DNA from: an uncultured Clostridia bacterium
Lineage (GTDB): Bacteria; Bacillota; Clostridia; Oscillospirales; CAG-272
Length of the DNA stretch: 15,044 nucleotides
Assembly (NCBI GenBank): GCA_905235755.1
Contig: CAJONA010000012.1
Location: forward strand, 1-15,044
Reading direction: 5' to 3'
Below are positions 6,757-14,418 of the stretch, piece after piece. The position numbers and the translations under genes are program-made. A model generated the notes under the pieces. It was not told where the DNA came from. It ran no database searches and saw only the letters and a list, made by a program, of their open reading frames with translations. Numbering within the stretch: the stretch's first letter is position 1; each line of letters starts with the position of its first letter.

Positions 6757-6808
6757 GCGTATCACAAAAATGCAGTGATATGCGGCGCCGCTCGATAGGG
6801 CGGCATAT
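6757..6808 (+). promoter_or_regulatory. Two mutually exclusive hairpins before pdp
   Basis: Hairpin A pairs GCGTATCAC (6757-6765) with GTGATATGC (6775-6783), nine pairs including one G-T. Hairpin B pairs ATATGC (6778-6783) with GCATAT (6803-6808) and, past a two-base bulge, CGCC with GGCG. Both need 6778-6783, so only one can form. Hairpin B ends 3 bases before the pdp ribosome site GAGG (6811-6814). There is no T-run, so this is not a plain terminator; transcript processing or translation control of pdp is possible. Confidence 0.35.
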
Positions 6809-6821
6809 CTGAGGAAAAATT

Positions 6822-8123
6822 ATGAGAATGTTTGACATTATTCGCAAAAAGCGGGACGGAGAAGAACTTTCGTCAGAAGAGATAAAGTTTTTTATCAACG
6901 GCTACGTCGGCGGAGAGATCCCCGATTATCAAGCCTCCGCGCTGCTTATGGCTGTTTATTTAAGGGGAATGAGCACAAGGGAGACCGCCGACCTGACGTT
7001 TGCGATCAGGGACTCCGGCGCGCGCCTTGATTTTTCTGCGATAGACGGCGTGAGAGTGGATAAACACTCAACGGGCGGCGTCGGCGATAAGACGAGTCTT
7101 ATCGTCGCTCCGCTTGCCGCAACGCTCGGAGTAAAGGTCGCGAAGATGAGCGGAAGAGGTCTCGGTCACACAGGCGGAACGATCGACAAGCTGGAATCGA
7201 TCCCCGATTTTAAGACTTCGCTTTCGACAGAAGATTTTTTGAAAACCGTAAACGAAGTCGGCGTTTGCATCGTGGGGCAAAGCCACGACCTTGCTCCCGC
7301 CGACAAAAAGCTCTACGCTTTAAGGGACGTGACCGCCACGATCGACAGTTTGCCTCTCATCGTATCGAGCATTATGGGCAAAAAACTTGCCGCTGATGAC
7401 GACTGCATCGTGCTTGACGTCAAGACGGGAAGCGGATCGTTTACAAAGACGGTTGAAGACAGCAGAAAACTTGCTCAAACGATGGTCGACATAGGCAAGC
7501 GCGCCGACAAAAAAATCATGGCTTTGATAACGGATATGGACAAGCCGCTCGGTTTTGCGATAGGAAACACTCTTGAAGTCATAGAGGCGATAGAAACTTT
7601 GAACGGCAAAGGTCCTGCCGATCTCACCGAAATATGCCTGACGCTTGCTTCGAATATGCTGTTCCTCGCCGGCAAAGGCAGCGTTACAGAGTGCAGAAAG
7701 GCTTGCGAAAGGGCAATATCGGACGGCTCCGCGCTTGAAACGTTCGCCGCTATGGTCAGGGCGCAAGGCGGAGACGACAGCGTCGTCTACGACACCGCAA
7801 AGTTTGAAAAGGCAAAATATTCGCTTGCCGTGACGGCTGAAAAGAGCGGATATATCAGCCGAGTCGACACGGAAGGCTACGGGATCACAAGCTTGCTGCT
7901 CGGCGCGGGCAGGAACACAAAGGAAGAAAGCATAGATCTTTCCGCAGGCATAATTCTCAAAAAGAAGACGGGAGACAAGGTGGAAACGGGCGAGGAAATA
8001 GCCGTCCTTTACACGTCGGACGAGAGCAAATTCGAGCCTGCAAAAAAGCGGTTTTTGCAATCGACCTTTATTTCTCAAGAACAGCCGGAAGACAGACCTT
8101 TGGTCCTTGATATAATCAAATAA
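6822..8123 (+). CDS. pdp: Pyrimidine-nucleoside phosphorylase (uridine/thymidine phosphorylase)
   Basis: A 433-residue enzyme, the same length as B. subtilis Pdp (E. coli DeoA is 440). It splits uridine, deoxyuridine and thymidine with phosphate into base and (deoxy)ribose-1-phosphate. Visible motifs: phosphate-binding KHSTGGVGDKTS (81-92), the family signature SGRGLGHTGGTIDKLE (110-125), and pyrimidine-binding residues Arg168, Ser183 and Lys187 in YALRDVT and VSSIMGKK. The N-terminal helical domain, the alpha/beta domain and the C-terminal barrel-like domain (from about 340) are all present. ATG 6822 is preferred over ATG 6828 because GAGG (6811-6814) is 7 bases upstream. It heads the salvage run. 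Length and motifs favour Pdp over strictly thymidine-specific DeoA, but specificity cannot be proved here. Confidence 0.93.
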   Translation: MRMFDIIRKKRDGEELSSEEIKFFINGYVGGEIPDYQASALLMAVYLRGMSTRETADLTFAIRDSGARLDFSAIDGVRVDKHSTGGVGDKTSLIVAPLAATLGVKVAKMSGRGLGHTGGTIDKLESIPDFKTSLSTEDFLKTVNEVGVCIVGQSHDLAPADKKLYALRDVTATIDSLPLIVSSIMGKKLAADDDCIVLDVKTGSGSFTKTVEDSRKLAQTMVDIGKRADKKIMALITDMDKPLGFAIGNTLEVIEAIETLNGKGPADLTEICLTLASNMLFLAGKGSVTECRKACERAISDGSALETFAAMVRAQGGDDSVVYDTAKFEKAKYSLAVTAEKSGYISRVDTEGYGITSLLLGAGRNTKEESIDLSAGIILKKKTGDKVETGEEIAVLYTSDESKFEPAKKRFLQSTFISQEQPEDRPLVLDIIK

Positions 8124-8142
8124 ACATAAACCGAAGAAGAAT

Positions 8143-8739
8143 ATGGCAAAATTATATTTCAAATACGGTGCGATGGGCTGTTCAAAGACGGCGCAGGCAC
8201 TCATAACAAAGTTCAACTATGAAGAGCGCGGAATGAAGGTTCTTCTTATGAAGCCGTCCGCCGACAACAGAGACGGCGCAAATATTGTAAAGTCAAGGAT
8301 CGGCTTGACATCCGAGGCGGTGACGGTCGAGCCTTCGCAAGATCTTTTTGAGCTTTACAAGGAAAAGTACGAAAATTGCAACGTTATAATCGTTGACGAG
8401 TGCCAATTTTTAACGCCGGAGCAGGTTGATGAACTGAGCAATATTGTTATTGAGTTCAACATTCCCGTGCTTTGCTTCGGACTTGCCACTGATTTTCTTA
8501 CGCACCTGTTCCCGGGCAGCCGCAGATTGTTTGAGATCGCGGAGTCGATAAGCGAAATCAAATCCGTGTGCCGCTGTGGGACAAAGGCGACTGTAAACGC
8601 TCGACTGGACGACAACGGAAACGTCGTATACAGCGGAGAACAGGTCGTGATCGGCGGAAACGATCGCTACGTTGCTATGTGCAGAAAATGCTGGCTCAAT
8701 AAAAGGCGCGAGCAAGAAGAAAGAGGCCTTTATCTATGA
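8143..8739 (+). CDS. tdk: Thymidine kinase
   Basis: A 198-residue cytoplasmic type II thymidine kinase that phosphorylates thymidine and deoxyuridine with ATP. The P-loop is GAMGCSKT (9-16), where many family members have GxMxSGKT; Lys15-Thr16 are kept. Other motifs are YNYEERG-like FNYEERG (24-30), SRIGL (51-55), the catalytic VDECQF (84-89, Glu86), FGLATDF (112-118) and the lasso/substrate region GGNDRYVAMCRKCW (171-184). Cysteines 143, 145, 180 and 183 fit the zinc site. It starts 19 bases after pdp behind a weak GAAGAAG site. Its TGA stop is entered by the ATG of udk (ATGA), so the two are translationally coupled. It competes with Pdp for thymidine, keeping some as nucleotide. Confidence 0.92.
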   Translation: MAKLYFKYGAMGCSKTAQALITKFNYEERGMKVLLMKPSADNRDGANIVKSRIGLTSEAVTVEPSQDLFELYKEKYENCNVIIVDECQFLTPEQVDELSNIVIEFNIPVLCFGLATDFLTHLFPGSRRLFEIAESISEIKSVCRCGTKATVNARLDDNGNVVYSGEQVVIGGNDRYVAMCRKCWLNKRREQEERGLYL

Positions 8740-9363
8740 CGACGAATGAAAAACCGTTGGTTATAGGCTTTTGCGGCGGAACGGGAAGCGGAAAGACTAC
8801 GCTTGCCAAGAGGCTGCACGACGCTATCGGCGGGGGATGCGCTCATTATCAGTATGGACGCCTATTACAAAAACAATCCCGATATGCCTTTTGAAGAGCG
8901 GGCAAAAATCAATTATGACCATCCGTCCGCATTTGACGTGGATCTTATGCTCGAACAGTTGAGAGAATTGAAGAACGGAAAGACGGTAATGACTCCCGTT
9001 TATGATTTTTCCACTCATCTTCGCAGCGACGAACGCATCGCTGCCGAAAGCAGGCGCGTGATCATCGTGGAAGGAATACTGCTGTTCGCCATCCCGGAGA
9101 TCGCGGACGAGATCGATATCAAAGTTTTCGTCGACACGGACGCGGACGTTCGCATTTTGAGAAGAATACTGCGTGACGTGAACGAGAGGGGAAGAAGCCT
9201 TGACAGCGTAGTAAAGCAATATCTTACGACGGTGAAGCCCATGCACGAGCATTTCATCGAACCGTCAAAAAGATATGCGGACATCATCGTTCCCGAAGGC
9301 GGGCAAAACGATGTCGCTATCAATATGATAGTGGACGCGATCAAAAAGAAGATGAGCGACTGA
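8736..9363 (+). pseudogene. udk: Uridine/cytidine kinase with a one-base frameshift
   Basis: Uridine kinase makes UMP/CMP from uridine/cytidine. The gene begins at ATG 8736, overlapping the tdk stop as ATGA, and reads MTTNEKPLVIGFCGGTGSGKTT with the P-loop at residues 14-22. After a run of five G (8832-8836) the homologous frame moves by one base, and continues with ALIISMDAYYKNN, NYDHPSAFDVD and the rest to the stop at 9361-9363. As written, the first frame ends at TGA 8892-8894 after 52 residues. Removing one G gives a 208-residue product of normal family length. All downstream motifs are intact and codon use is unremarkable, so a homopolymer sequencing or assembly error is at least as likely as true loss. 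psuK follows after one base. Confidence 0.9.
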
Positions 9364-9364
9364 A

Positions 9365-10288
9365 ATGAAAGAACAATTTTGCAAAACAAAAGACGAATAC
9401 GTAGTCGTTATAGGCGGAGCAAACGTTGACGTTTTGGGAATTCCGTTTGAAGAACTTGTTCAGTACGATTCCGCGCCCGGCGAACTCAAATACACGTCGG
9501 GAGGAGTCGGAAGAAACATTACGGAAAATCTGCTTCGCCTCGGCGTAAAAGTGAAATTTATCACCGCATTCGGCAACGACTCGAACGGCGACAAGTTGAA
9601 AAAAGAGCTTGAAGACCTCGGCGCCGATCTTTCGCTTTGTCTTACGGTCGAAGGCGAAAACACATCGACGTATATATGCTTGAACGACGCGAGAGGGGAA
9701 ATGCAATTCGCGCTTTCGGACATGCGCATCCTGTCGCGGCTTTCAAGAGAGTTTTTCTCGGATAAATTTGACGTGATAAACGGCGCAAAGTGCGTGGTTT
9801 TAGATACAAATTTGGGAGACATTTTGGGGTTTCTCATAAAAAACATAACGACAAAAATTTTTCTTGACACAGTGTCGTCGAAAAAAGCCGAAAATTGCAA
9901 AAAGTACGTTAAAGATCTGTTTTTCGTGAAGCCGAACGCCATTGAGGCCGCGGCGCTCGTCGGTGAAAGCGTCCGCACGAAAGCCGACGTCGAGAAAGCG
10001 GCGAACGCTCTTCTTTCGGCAGGCAATCAAAACGTCGTTGTATCAATGGGCGAAAACGGCGTGTACTTTTCAAACGGACGCGAATGCGGGTGGCTCAAAA
10101 ATGACTACTTTGAAATCGTAAGCACGACCGGCGCGGGAGACGCGTTTATGGCGGCTGCAATATTCGGATATTTAAAAAACAAGTCGCTCGAAGAGAGCGT
10201 CAAGCTTGGACTGCTCGCTTCCGAAATCACGGCGTCAAGCGTTGAAACGGTCAGCAAAGACATAGGTAAGATCAAAGAAATAATTTGA
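9365..10288 (+). CDS. psuK: Pseudouridine kinase (PfkB family)
   Basis: A 307-residue PfkB/ribokinase-fold sugar kinase. It should phosphorylate pseudouridine to pseudouridine-5'-phosphate, the substrate of PsuG encoded next. Motifs: VVVIGGANVDVLG (13-25), similar to E. coli PsuK; PfkB signature 1 core GGVGRN (46-51); and signature 2 with the anion hole and catalytic base STTGAGDAFMAA (253-264, Asp259). FVKPNAIEA (187-195) is a further family feature. The start at 9365 lies one base after the udk stop and has only a weak GATGAG site (9351-9356), so translation probably depends on coupling; a udk frameshift could therefore also affect it. PfkB kinases vary in substrate; the assignment rests on adjacency to psuG plus N-terminal similarity. 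Confidence 0.88.
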   Translation: MKEQFCKTKDEYVVVIGGANVDVLGIPFEELVQYDSAPGELKYTSGGVGRNITENLLRLGVKVKFITAFGNDSNGDKLKKELEDLGADLSLCLTVEGENTSTYICLNDARGEMQFALSDMRILSRLSREFFSDKFDVINGAKCVVLDTNLGDILGFLIKNITTKIFLDTVSSKKAENCKKYVKDLFFVKPNAIEAAALVGESVRTKADVEKAANALLSAGNQNVVVSMGENGVYFSNGRECGWLKNDYFEIVSTTGAGDAFMAAAIFGYLKNKSLEESVKLGLLASEITASSVETVSKDIGKIKEII

Positions 10289-10309
10289 TCAAAAGATAAA
10301 AGGAAATAT

Positions 10310-11221
10310 ATGAAAATCAAGATTTCAAACGAAGTAAAAGAAGCGATCGAAAACGGCAAAGCGGTCGTGGCGCTCGAATCCACGATAATATCTCACGGTA
10401 TGCCTTATCCGAAAAACGTCGAAACCGCTCTTTTGGTAGAGAAAGTCGTAAAAGAGAACGGGGCTGTGCCGGCGACTATCGCCATTATAGACGGCGTTCC
10501 GACGGTCGGTTGTTCAAAAGCGGAAATCGAACATCTCGGCAAAAAAGGGCTTTCGGTCACAAAGACGAGCAGACGCGATATTCCCGTCGTCGTATCTCAA
10601 AAAGCGGACGGCGCGACTACCGTTGCCGCAACGATGATTTTTGCAAGTATGGCAGGCATCAAAATCTTTGCGACGGGCGGCATCGGCGGCGTACACAGGG
10701 GAGCGGAGACGACTATGGATATCTCCGCAGACCTCGAAGAACTTGCGCGTACAAACGTGAACGTGATCTGCGCGGGCGCAAAAAGCATATTGGACCTCGG
10801 TCTTACACTTGAATATCTTGAAACCAAGGGAGTTGACGTGATAGGATTTTGTACGGACGAGCTGCCCGCTTTCTTCACAAGAAAGAGCGGCTTCAAAGTC
10901 AATCACCGACTTGACACGCCGCGCGATATTGCAAAGGCGCTGAGCGCAAAAGACGAGCTTGAACTCGGCGGAGGAACGCTTATCGTAAATCCGATACCCG
11001 ACGAGTATTCCATGGATGCTGATTATATTGAGAGCGTTATACAAAAGGCGCTTAAAGAGGCGGACGAACTTGGCGTGAAAGGCAAAGAAATCACACCGTT
11101 TCTGCTTGATAAAATTCAAAAGATCACCGGCGGAGAAAGCCTTGAAAGCAACATAAAGCTCGTGCTCAACAACGCGGCGCTCGCATCAAGGATAGCGGTT
11201 GAATTGTCAAACTTGAAATAA
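10310..11221 (+). CDS. psuG: Pseudouridine-5'-phosphate glycosidase
   Basis: A 303-residue enzyme that breaks the C-C glycosidic bond of pseudouridine-5'-phosphate to uracil and ribose-5-phosphate. The residues known from the E. coli enzyme are found at a constant offset of 8: Glu23 (VALESTIISHG), Lys85, His129 (GGVHRGAE), Asp141 (DISADLEEL), the Schiff-base lysine Lys158 (CAGAKSILDLG) and Asn281 (SNIKLV). The protein is close to E. coli PsuG along its full length. ATG 10310 follows AAAAGGA (10298-10303) by 6 bases and starts 21 bases after psuK. Products enter uracil salvage and the pentose phosphate pathway directly, bypassing DeoB. Confidence 0.97.
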   Translation: MKIKISNEVKEAIENGKAVVALESTIISHGMPYPKNVETALLVEKVVKENGAVPATIAIIDGVPTVGCSKAEIEHLGKKGLSVTKTSRRDIPVVVSQKADGATTVAATMIFASMAGIKIFATGGIGGVHRGAETTMDISADLEELARTNVNVICAGAKSILDLGLTLEYLETKGVDVIGFCTDELPAFFTRKSGFKVNHRLDTPRDIAKALSAKDELELGGGTLIVNPIPDEYSMDADYIESVIQKALKEADELGVKGKEITPFLLDKIQKITGGESLESNIKLVLNNAALASRIAVELSNLK

Positions 11222-11233
11222 AGGGGTAAAAAT

Positions 11234-11887
11234 ATGGATATTAATACGATCTTAGCGAAATGCGACCATACTCTTCTTGCTCAAACCGCAACTTGGGAAG
11301 AAATCAAAGCCATATGCGACGACGGAATGAAATATCATACGGCATCGGTTTGCATACCGCCGAGCTTTGTGAAACGCGCCAAAGAATATGTCGGCTGCAA
11401 GCTCGCTGTCTGCACGGTCATAGGGTTCCCAAACGGTTACAGCACTACCGAAACAAAATTGTTTGAAACAAGAGACGCACTTGATAACGGCGCGGACGAG
11501 ATCGATATGGTAATAAATATCGGGGAACTCAAAGCGAAAAATTACGATTACGTCGAAAATGAAATTCGGGCGCTCAAAAAGGCGTGCGGAGATAAGGTTC
11601 TTAAAGTCATCATAGAAACGTGTCTGCTTTCAGACGATGAAAAAATAAAGATGTGCGAACTCGTTACGTCCGCCGGCGCAGATTATATCAAAACTTCAAC
11701 GGGATTTTCAAGCGCCGGTGCGACATTTCACGACGTCGAACTGTTTTCCGAGCACGTCGGAAACGGCGTAAAGATCAAAGCCGCCGGCGGCATCTCGTCA
11801 ATAGAAGACGCAGAGCGGTTCGTCGAACTCGGCGCCGAAAGACTCGGCACCAGCAGAATCGTGAAGATAGTCAAAGCAAACGAATAA
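11234..11887 (+). CDS. deoC: Deoxyribose-phosphate aldolase
   Basis: A 217-residue class I aldolase (TIM barrel) that splits 2-deoxyribose-5-phosphate into acetaldehyde and glyceraldehyde-3-phosphate, the last step of deoxynucleoside breakdown. The Schiff-base lysine is Lys153 in ADYIKTSTGFSSAGAT (149-164). The catalytic pair is Asp91 (DEIDMVINIG, 88-97) and Lys182 (VKIKAAGGI, 179-187). The phosphate-binding end GTSR is at 205-208. Length fits the short Bacillota type (E. coli 259). Start ATG 11234 has AGGGG (11222-11226) 7 bases upstream, 12 bases after psuG. A gap of 83 bases with a weak hairpin follows. Confidence 0.96.
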   Translation: MDINTILAKCDHTLLAQTATWEEIKAICDDGMKYHTASVCIPPSFVKRAKEYVGCKLAVCTVIGFPNGYSTTETKLFETRDALDNGADEIDMVINIGELKAKNYDYVENEIRALKKACGDKVLKVIIETCLLSDDEKIKMCELVTSAGADYIKTSTGFSSAGATFHDVELFSEHVGNGVKIKAAGGISSIEDAERFVELGAERLGTSRIVKIVKANE

Positions 11888-11919
11888 AAATAATAAATTC
11901 GCGGTATTGATTTCAAAAT

Positions 11920-11939
11920 ACGGTCATAAAACCGTTTTT
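11920..11939 (+). terminator. Weak terminator-like hairpin between deoC and deoD
   Basis: ACGGT (11920-11924) pairs with ACCGT (11931-11935) around CATAAA, followed by a T-run to 11939. The stem is only five pairs, so termination would be partial at best. The left arm is part of a 16-base element (11909-11924) that recurs after cdd. It may lower expression of deoD, deoB and cdd relative to the upstream genes. Confidence 0.35.
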
Positions 11940-11970
11940 ATAAAAATAATAACTTTTATCGGAGGAAAAT

Positions 11971-12678
11971 ATGTCAATCCCAACACCTCATATAACGGCA
12001 AAATCAGGCGATTTTGCAAAGACGGTCCTGATGCCCGGAGATCCGTTAAGAGCGAAATTTATCGCAGAAAATTTTTTTGAAAACGCAGTGCTCGTAAACA
12101 ACGTGCGCGGTGTAAACGGTTATACCGGAACTTATCACGGCAAAAGAGTTTCGGTCATGGCGTCCGGTATGGGCCAGCCGTCTATCGGCATATACTCTTA
12201 TGAGTTATTCAACTTTTATGACGTTGATAATATCATTCGCATAGGCTCGTGCGGTTCGTTTGATAAGGATCTGCATGCAAGAGATATAGTTATCGCCATG
12301 GGCGCTTGCACAAACGGCAACTATGCAAGCCAATATAATCTTCCCGGAACGTTTTGCCCGATCGCGGACTTCGGTCTTGCAAAACGCGCGGCGGAACTGT
12401 GCGAGCGGGAAGGCGTCAACTACAAGGTCGGAAACATCCTTTCAAGCGATATGTTTTATGATGACGCAAACAGCGGCATGGTATGGACGAAAATGGGGGT
12501 GCTCGGCGTAGAAATGGAATCCGCCGCGCTCTACTGCAACGCCGCCCGCGCCGGCAAAAAGGCGCTTTGCATTTGCACGGTCAGCGACAGCTTTGTCTAT
12601 CCCGAAGAGAACACGACTGCGGAAGAAAGACAAAATTCATTCACCACGATGATGAAGATCGCGCTTGAATTGGCGTGA
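11971..12678 (+). CDS. deoD: Purine-nucleoside phosphorylase, hexameric DeoD type
   Basis: A 235-residue enzyme that splits purine (deoxy)nucleosides with phosphate to base and (deoxy)ribose-1-phosphate. Sequence follows E. coli DeoD throughout: PHI (6-8, His7 for the neighbouring active site), phosphate-binding VLMPGDPLRAKF (19-30), NNVRG (43-47), IRIGSCG (89-95), the substrate loop VEMESAALY (180-188) and the catalytic CTVSDSF (202-208, Asp206), with Arg220 in TAAER-like AEERQ. The ATG 11971 follows GGAGG (11961-11965) by 5 bases. The hexameric class usually accepts 6-amino and 6-oxopurines alike. It shares its sugar products with Pdp, both feeding DeoB, which lies 33 bases downstream. Confidence 0.96.
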   Translation: MSIPTPHITAKSGDFAKTVLMPGDPLRAKFIAENFFENAVLVNNVRGVNGYTGTYHGKRVSVMASGMGQPSIGIYSYELFNFYDVDNIIRIGSCGSFDKDLHARDIVIAMGACTNGNYASQYNLPGTFCPIADFGLAKRAAELCEREGVNYKVGNILSSDMFYDDANSGMVWTKMGVLGVEMESAALYCNAARAGKKALCICTVSDSFVYPEENTTAEERQNSFTTMMKIALELA

Positions 12679-12711
12679 AACGAACGAAAATAACGGTTTG
12701 AGTGAGATATT

Positions 12712-13872
12712 ATGAAAAGATTGTTTATTATCGTACTTGACAGTATGGGCATCGGCGAGATGCCGGACGCATATCTTTGGCACGACGAGGGAAGCAATAC
12801 TCTCGGAGCAATAAGGAATGACGAGCATTTTGATTGCCCAAACTTAAAAAAGCTCGGACTTTTCAATATTGACGGCGTTGGCGGCGGAGTGGAAGATCCT
12901 CTCGGCTCTTTTGCGAGGCTTGCCGAAAAATCGATGGGCAAAGACACGACCATCGGGCATTGGGAGATCGCCGGGCTCGTTTCGCCGAAGCCGTTGCCGA
13001 CATATCCGAACGGCTTTCCAACGGAAATTATCGAAAAATTTGAGCGTCTTACCGGAAGAAAGACGCTTTGCAACAAGCCTTATTCAGGCACGGAAGTCAT
13101 AAAAGATTACGGTGAGGAGAGCATAAAAACAGGCGCGCTTATCGTATACACGTCGGCGGACAGCGTTTTTCAAATTGCGGCGCACGAGGACTATGTCCCC
13201 GTTGACGAGCTTTACCGCTATTGCGAAACGGCAAGGGAGATCCTTGTCGGCGAGCATGCCGTAGGCAGAGTTATAGCGCGCCCGTTCACCGGTGAATATC
13301 CTTTCACAAGAACTGCAAATCGCCACGATTTTTCGCTTGAACCGCAGGGCAGAACAATGCTTGACGTGCTCAAAAAAAACGGACTTTCCACGCTTTCGGT
13401 CGGAAAAATATACGATATTTTTGCCGGGAAGAGCGTCGAGGAACTCAACAGAACGACAAGCAACGATCACGGCATGCAAGTGACGTTTGATATGCAAAAG
13501 CGCGATTTCGAGGGACTTTGCTTCGTCAACCTTGTGGACTTTGATATGAAGTACGGGCACAGGAACGACGTCGTCGGATATGCGTCCGCCATGACTGCGT
13601 TCGATAGGCAGCTCGCGGTGTTTATGAACAATATGAAAGAAGAAGACGTCCTCATAATAACCGCCGATCACGGCTGCGATCCCGCTACGCCGTCGACCGA
13701 CCATTCGCGCGAATACGTGCCTATGATCATATACGGAAAAGGCGTGAAAGCGGGCGTAGATCTCGGTACGAGAGAGTCGTTTGCGGACATATCGGCAACG
13801 GTGCTTGAATATTTTGATGTTGATAAAGAAAACACAGCGGGGGAAAGCTTTTTAAGCCTTGTCAGAAAATAA
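12712..13872 (+). CDS. deoB: Phosphopentomutase
   Basis: A 386-residue metalloenzyme of the alkaline phosphatase superfamily that interconverts (deoxy)ribose-1-phosphate and 5-phosphate. Metal ligands match the B. cereus enzyme: Asp10 (IIVLDSMGIGEMPDA), Asp278 and His283 (DFDMKYGHRND), Asp319-His320 (TADHGCDP) and His331 (STDHSREYVP). Thr79 in KDTTIGHWEIAGL (77-89) corresponds to the phosphorylated threonine. The cap domain lies about 95-220. Only a weak site (GAG/TGAG near 12700-12705) precedes the ATG at 12712. It links the two phosphorylases to DeoC and the pentose phosphate pathway. Confidence 0.96.
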   Translation: MKRLFIIVLDSMGIGEMPDAYLWHDEGSNTLGAIRNDEHFDCPNLKKLGLFNIDGVGGGVEDPLGSFARLAEKSMGKDTTIGHWEIAGLVSPKPLPTYPNGFPTEIIEKFERLTGRKTLCNKPYSGTEVIKDYGEESIKTGALIVYTSADSVFQIAAHEDYVPVDELYRYCETAREILVGEHAVGRVIARPFTGEYPFTRTANRHDFSLEPQGRTMLDVLKKNGLSTLSVGKIYDIFAGKSVEELNRTTSNDHGMQVTFDMQKRDFEGLCFVNLVDFDMKYGHRNDVVGYASAMTAFDRQLAVFMNNMKEEDVLIITADHGCDPATPSTDHSREYVPMIIYGKGVKAGVDLGTRESFADISATVLEYFDVDKENTAGESFLSLVRK

Positions 13873-13913
13873 TTCATTTAAATCTCATATAATCTTGAAT
13901 TTATCAAATAGTT

Positions 13914-14321
13914 ATGGAATACAAACTACTGATTGAAAAAGCGGCAGAGGCAAGAAATTTTGCTTACACGCCGTATTCGCATTTTAAAGTAGGCGCAGCG
14001 CTGCTTGCGAAAAACGGGAAAGTGTTTACCGGCTGCAACGTGGAGAACGCCACATACACGCCGACGGTCTGCGCGGAGCGCACGGCATTTTTCAAAGCCG
14101 TCAGCGAAGGCGTTAAAGACTTTGAAGCGATAGCCATAGTGGGCGGCAAGGAAGGGCAGCTCGCTCCTTTTTGCGCGCCGTGCGGCGTTTGCCGTCAGGT
14201 AATGGCGGAATTTTGCGACGTTTCGAATTTTAAGCTGGTGCTCGGCACGCCGGAGCATTTTGAAGTGTATCTTTTGCGCGACGTATTGCCTTTTGCATTT
14301 ACGCCGAAGGATTTGGAATAA
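13914..14321 (+). CDS. cdd: Cytidine deaminase
   Basis: A 135-residue homotetrameric-type deaminase turning cytidine and deoxycytidine into uridine and deoxyuridine, which Pdp or Udk can then use. Zinc ligands are Cys53 in the TVCAER motif (51-56, catalytic Glu55) and Cys90/Cys93 in PCGVCRQ (89-95), the three-cysteine pattern of short bacterial Cdd. CNVENATYTP (41-50) binds the nucleoside. No Shine-Dalgarno sequence is visible in the 20 bases before ATG 13914; a TATAAT (13888-13893) lies 20 bases upstream but has no -35 box at usual spacing. It is the last gene of the salvage run. Confidence 0.95.
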   Translation: MEYKLLIEKAAEARNFAYTPYSHFKVGAALLAKNGKVFTGCNVENATYTPTVCAERTAFFKAVSEGVKDFEAIAIVGGKEGQLAPFCAPCGVCRQVMAEFCDVSNFKLVLGTPEHFEVYLLRDVLPFAFTPKDLE

Positions 14322-14340
14322 ACGATTTGCAAAATACGGT

Positions 14341-14369
14341 TTTAAGCGCCGCGCCGCTTCCGGCTTAAA
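14341..14369 (+). other. GC-rich hairpin after cdd
   Basis: TTTAAG (14341-14346) pairs with CTTAAA (14364-14369), and past a two-base bulge CCG (14349-14351) pairs with CGG (14361-14363), with a nine-base loop. It marks the end of the salvage operon and may stabilise the 3' end or stop transcription, but the T-run expected of an intrinsic terminator is missing. Confidence 0.35.
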
Positions 14370-14383
14370 CTTACAGATCCGTT

Positions 14384-14394
14384 TATAATATAAT
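14384..14394 (+). promoter_or_regulatory. Possible -10 box(es) for the 3'-edge genes
   Basis: TATAAT occurs twice, overlapping (14384-14389 and 14389-14394), 25-35 bases before the small ORF at 14419. No good -35 box is at 16-18 bases; TTAAAC (14365-14370) is the nearest and matches poorly. The surrounding sequence is AT-rich, so chance is possible. Confidence 0.3.
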
Positions 14395-14418
14395 AACGTT
14401 TAATAAAAGAGCAAAAAA

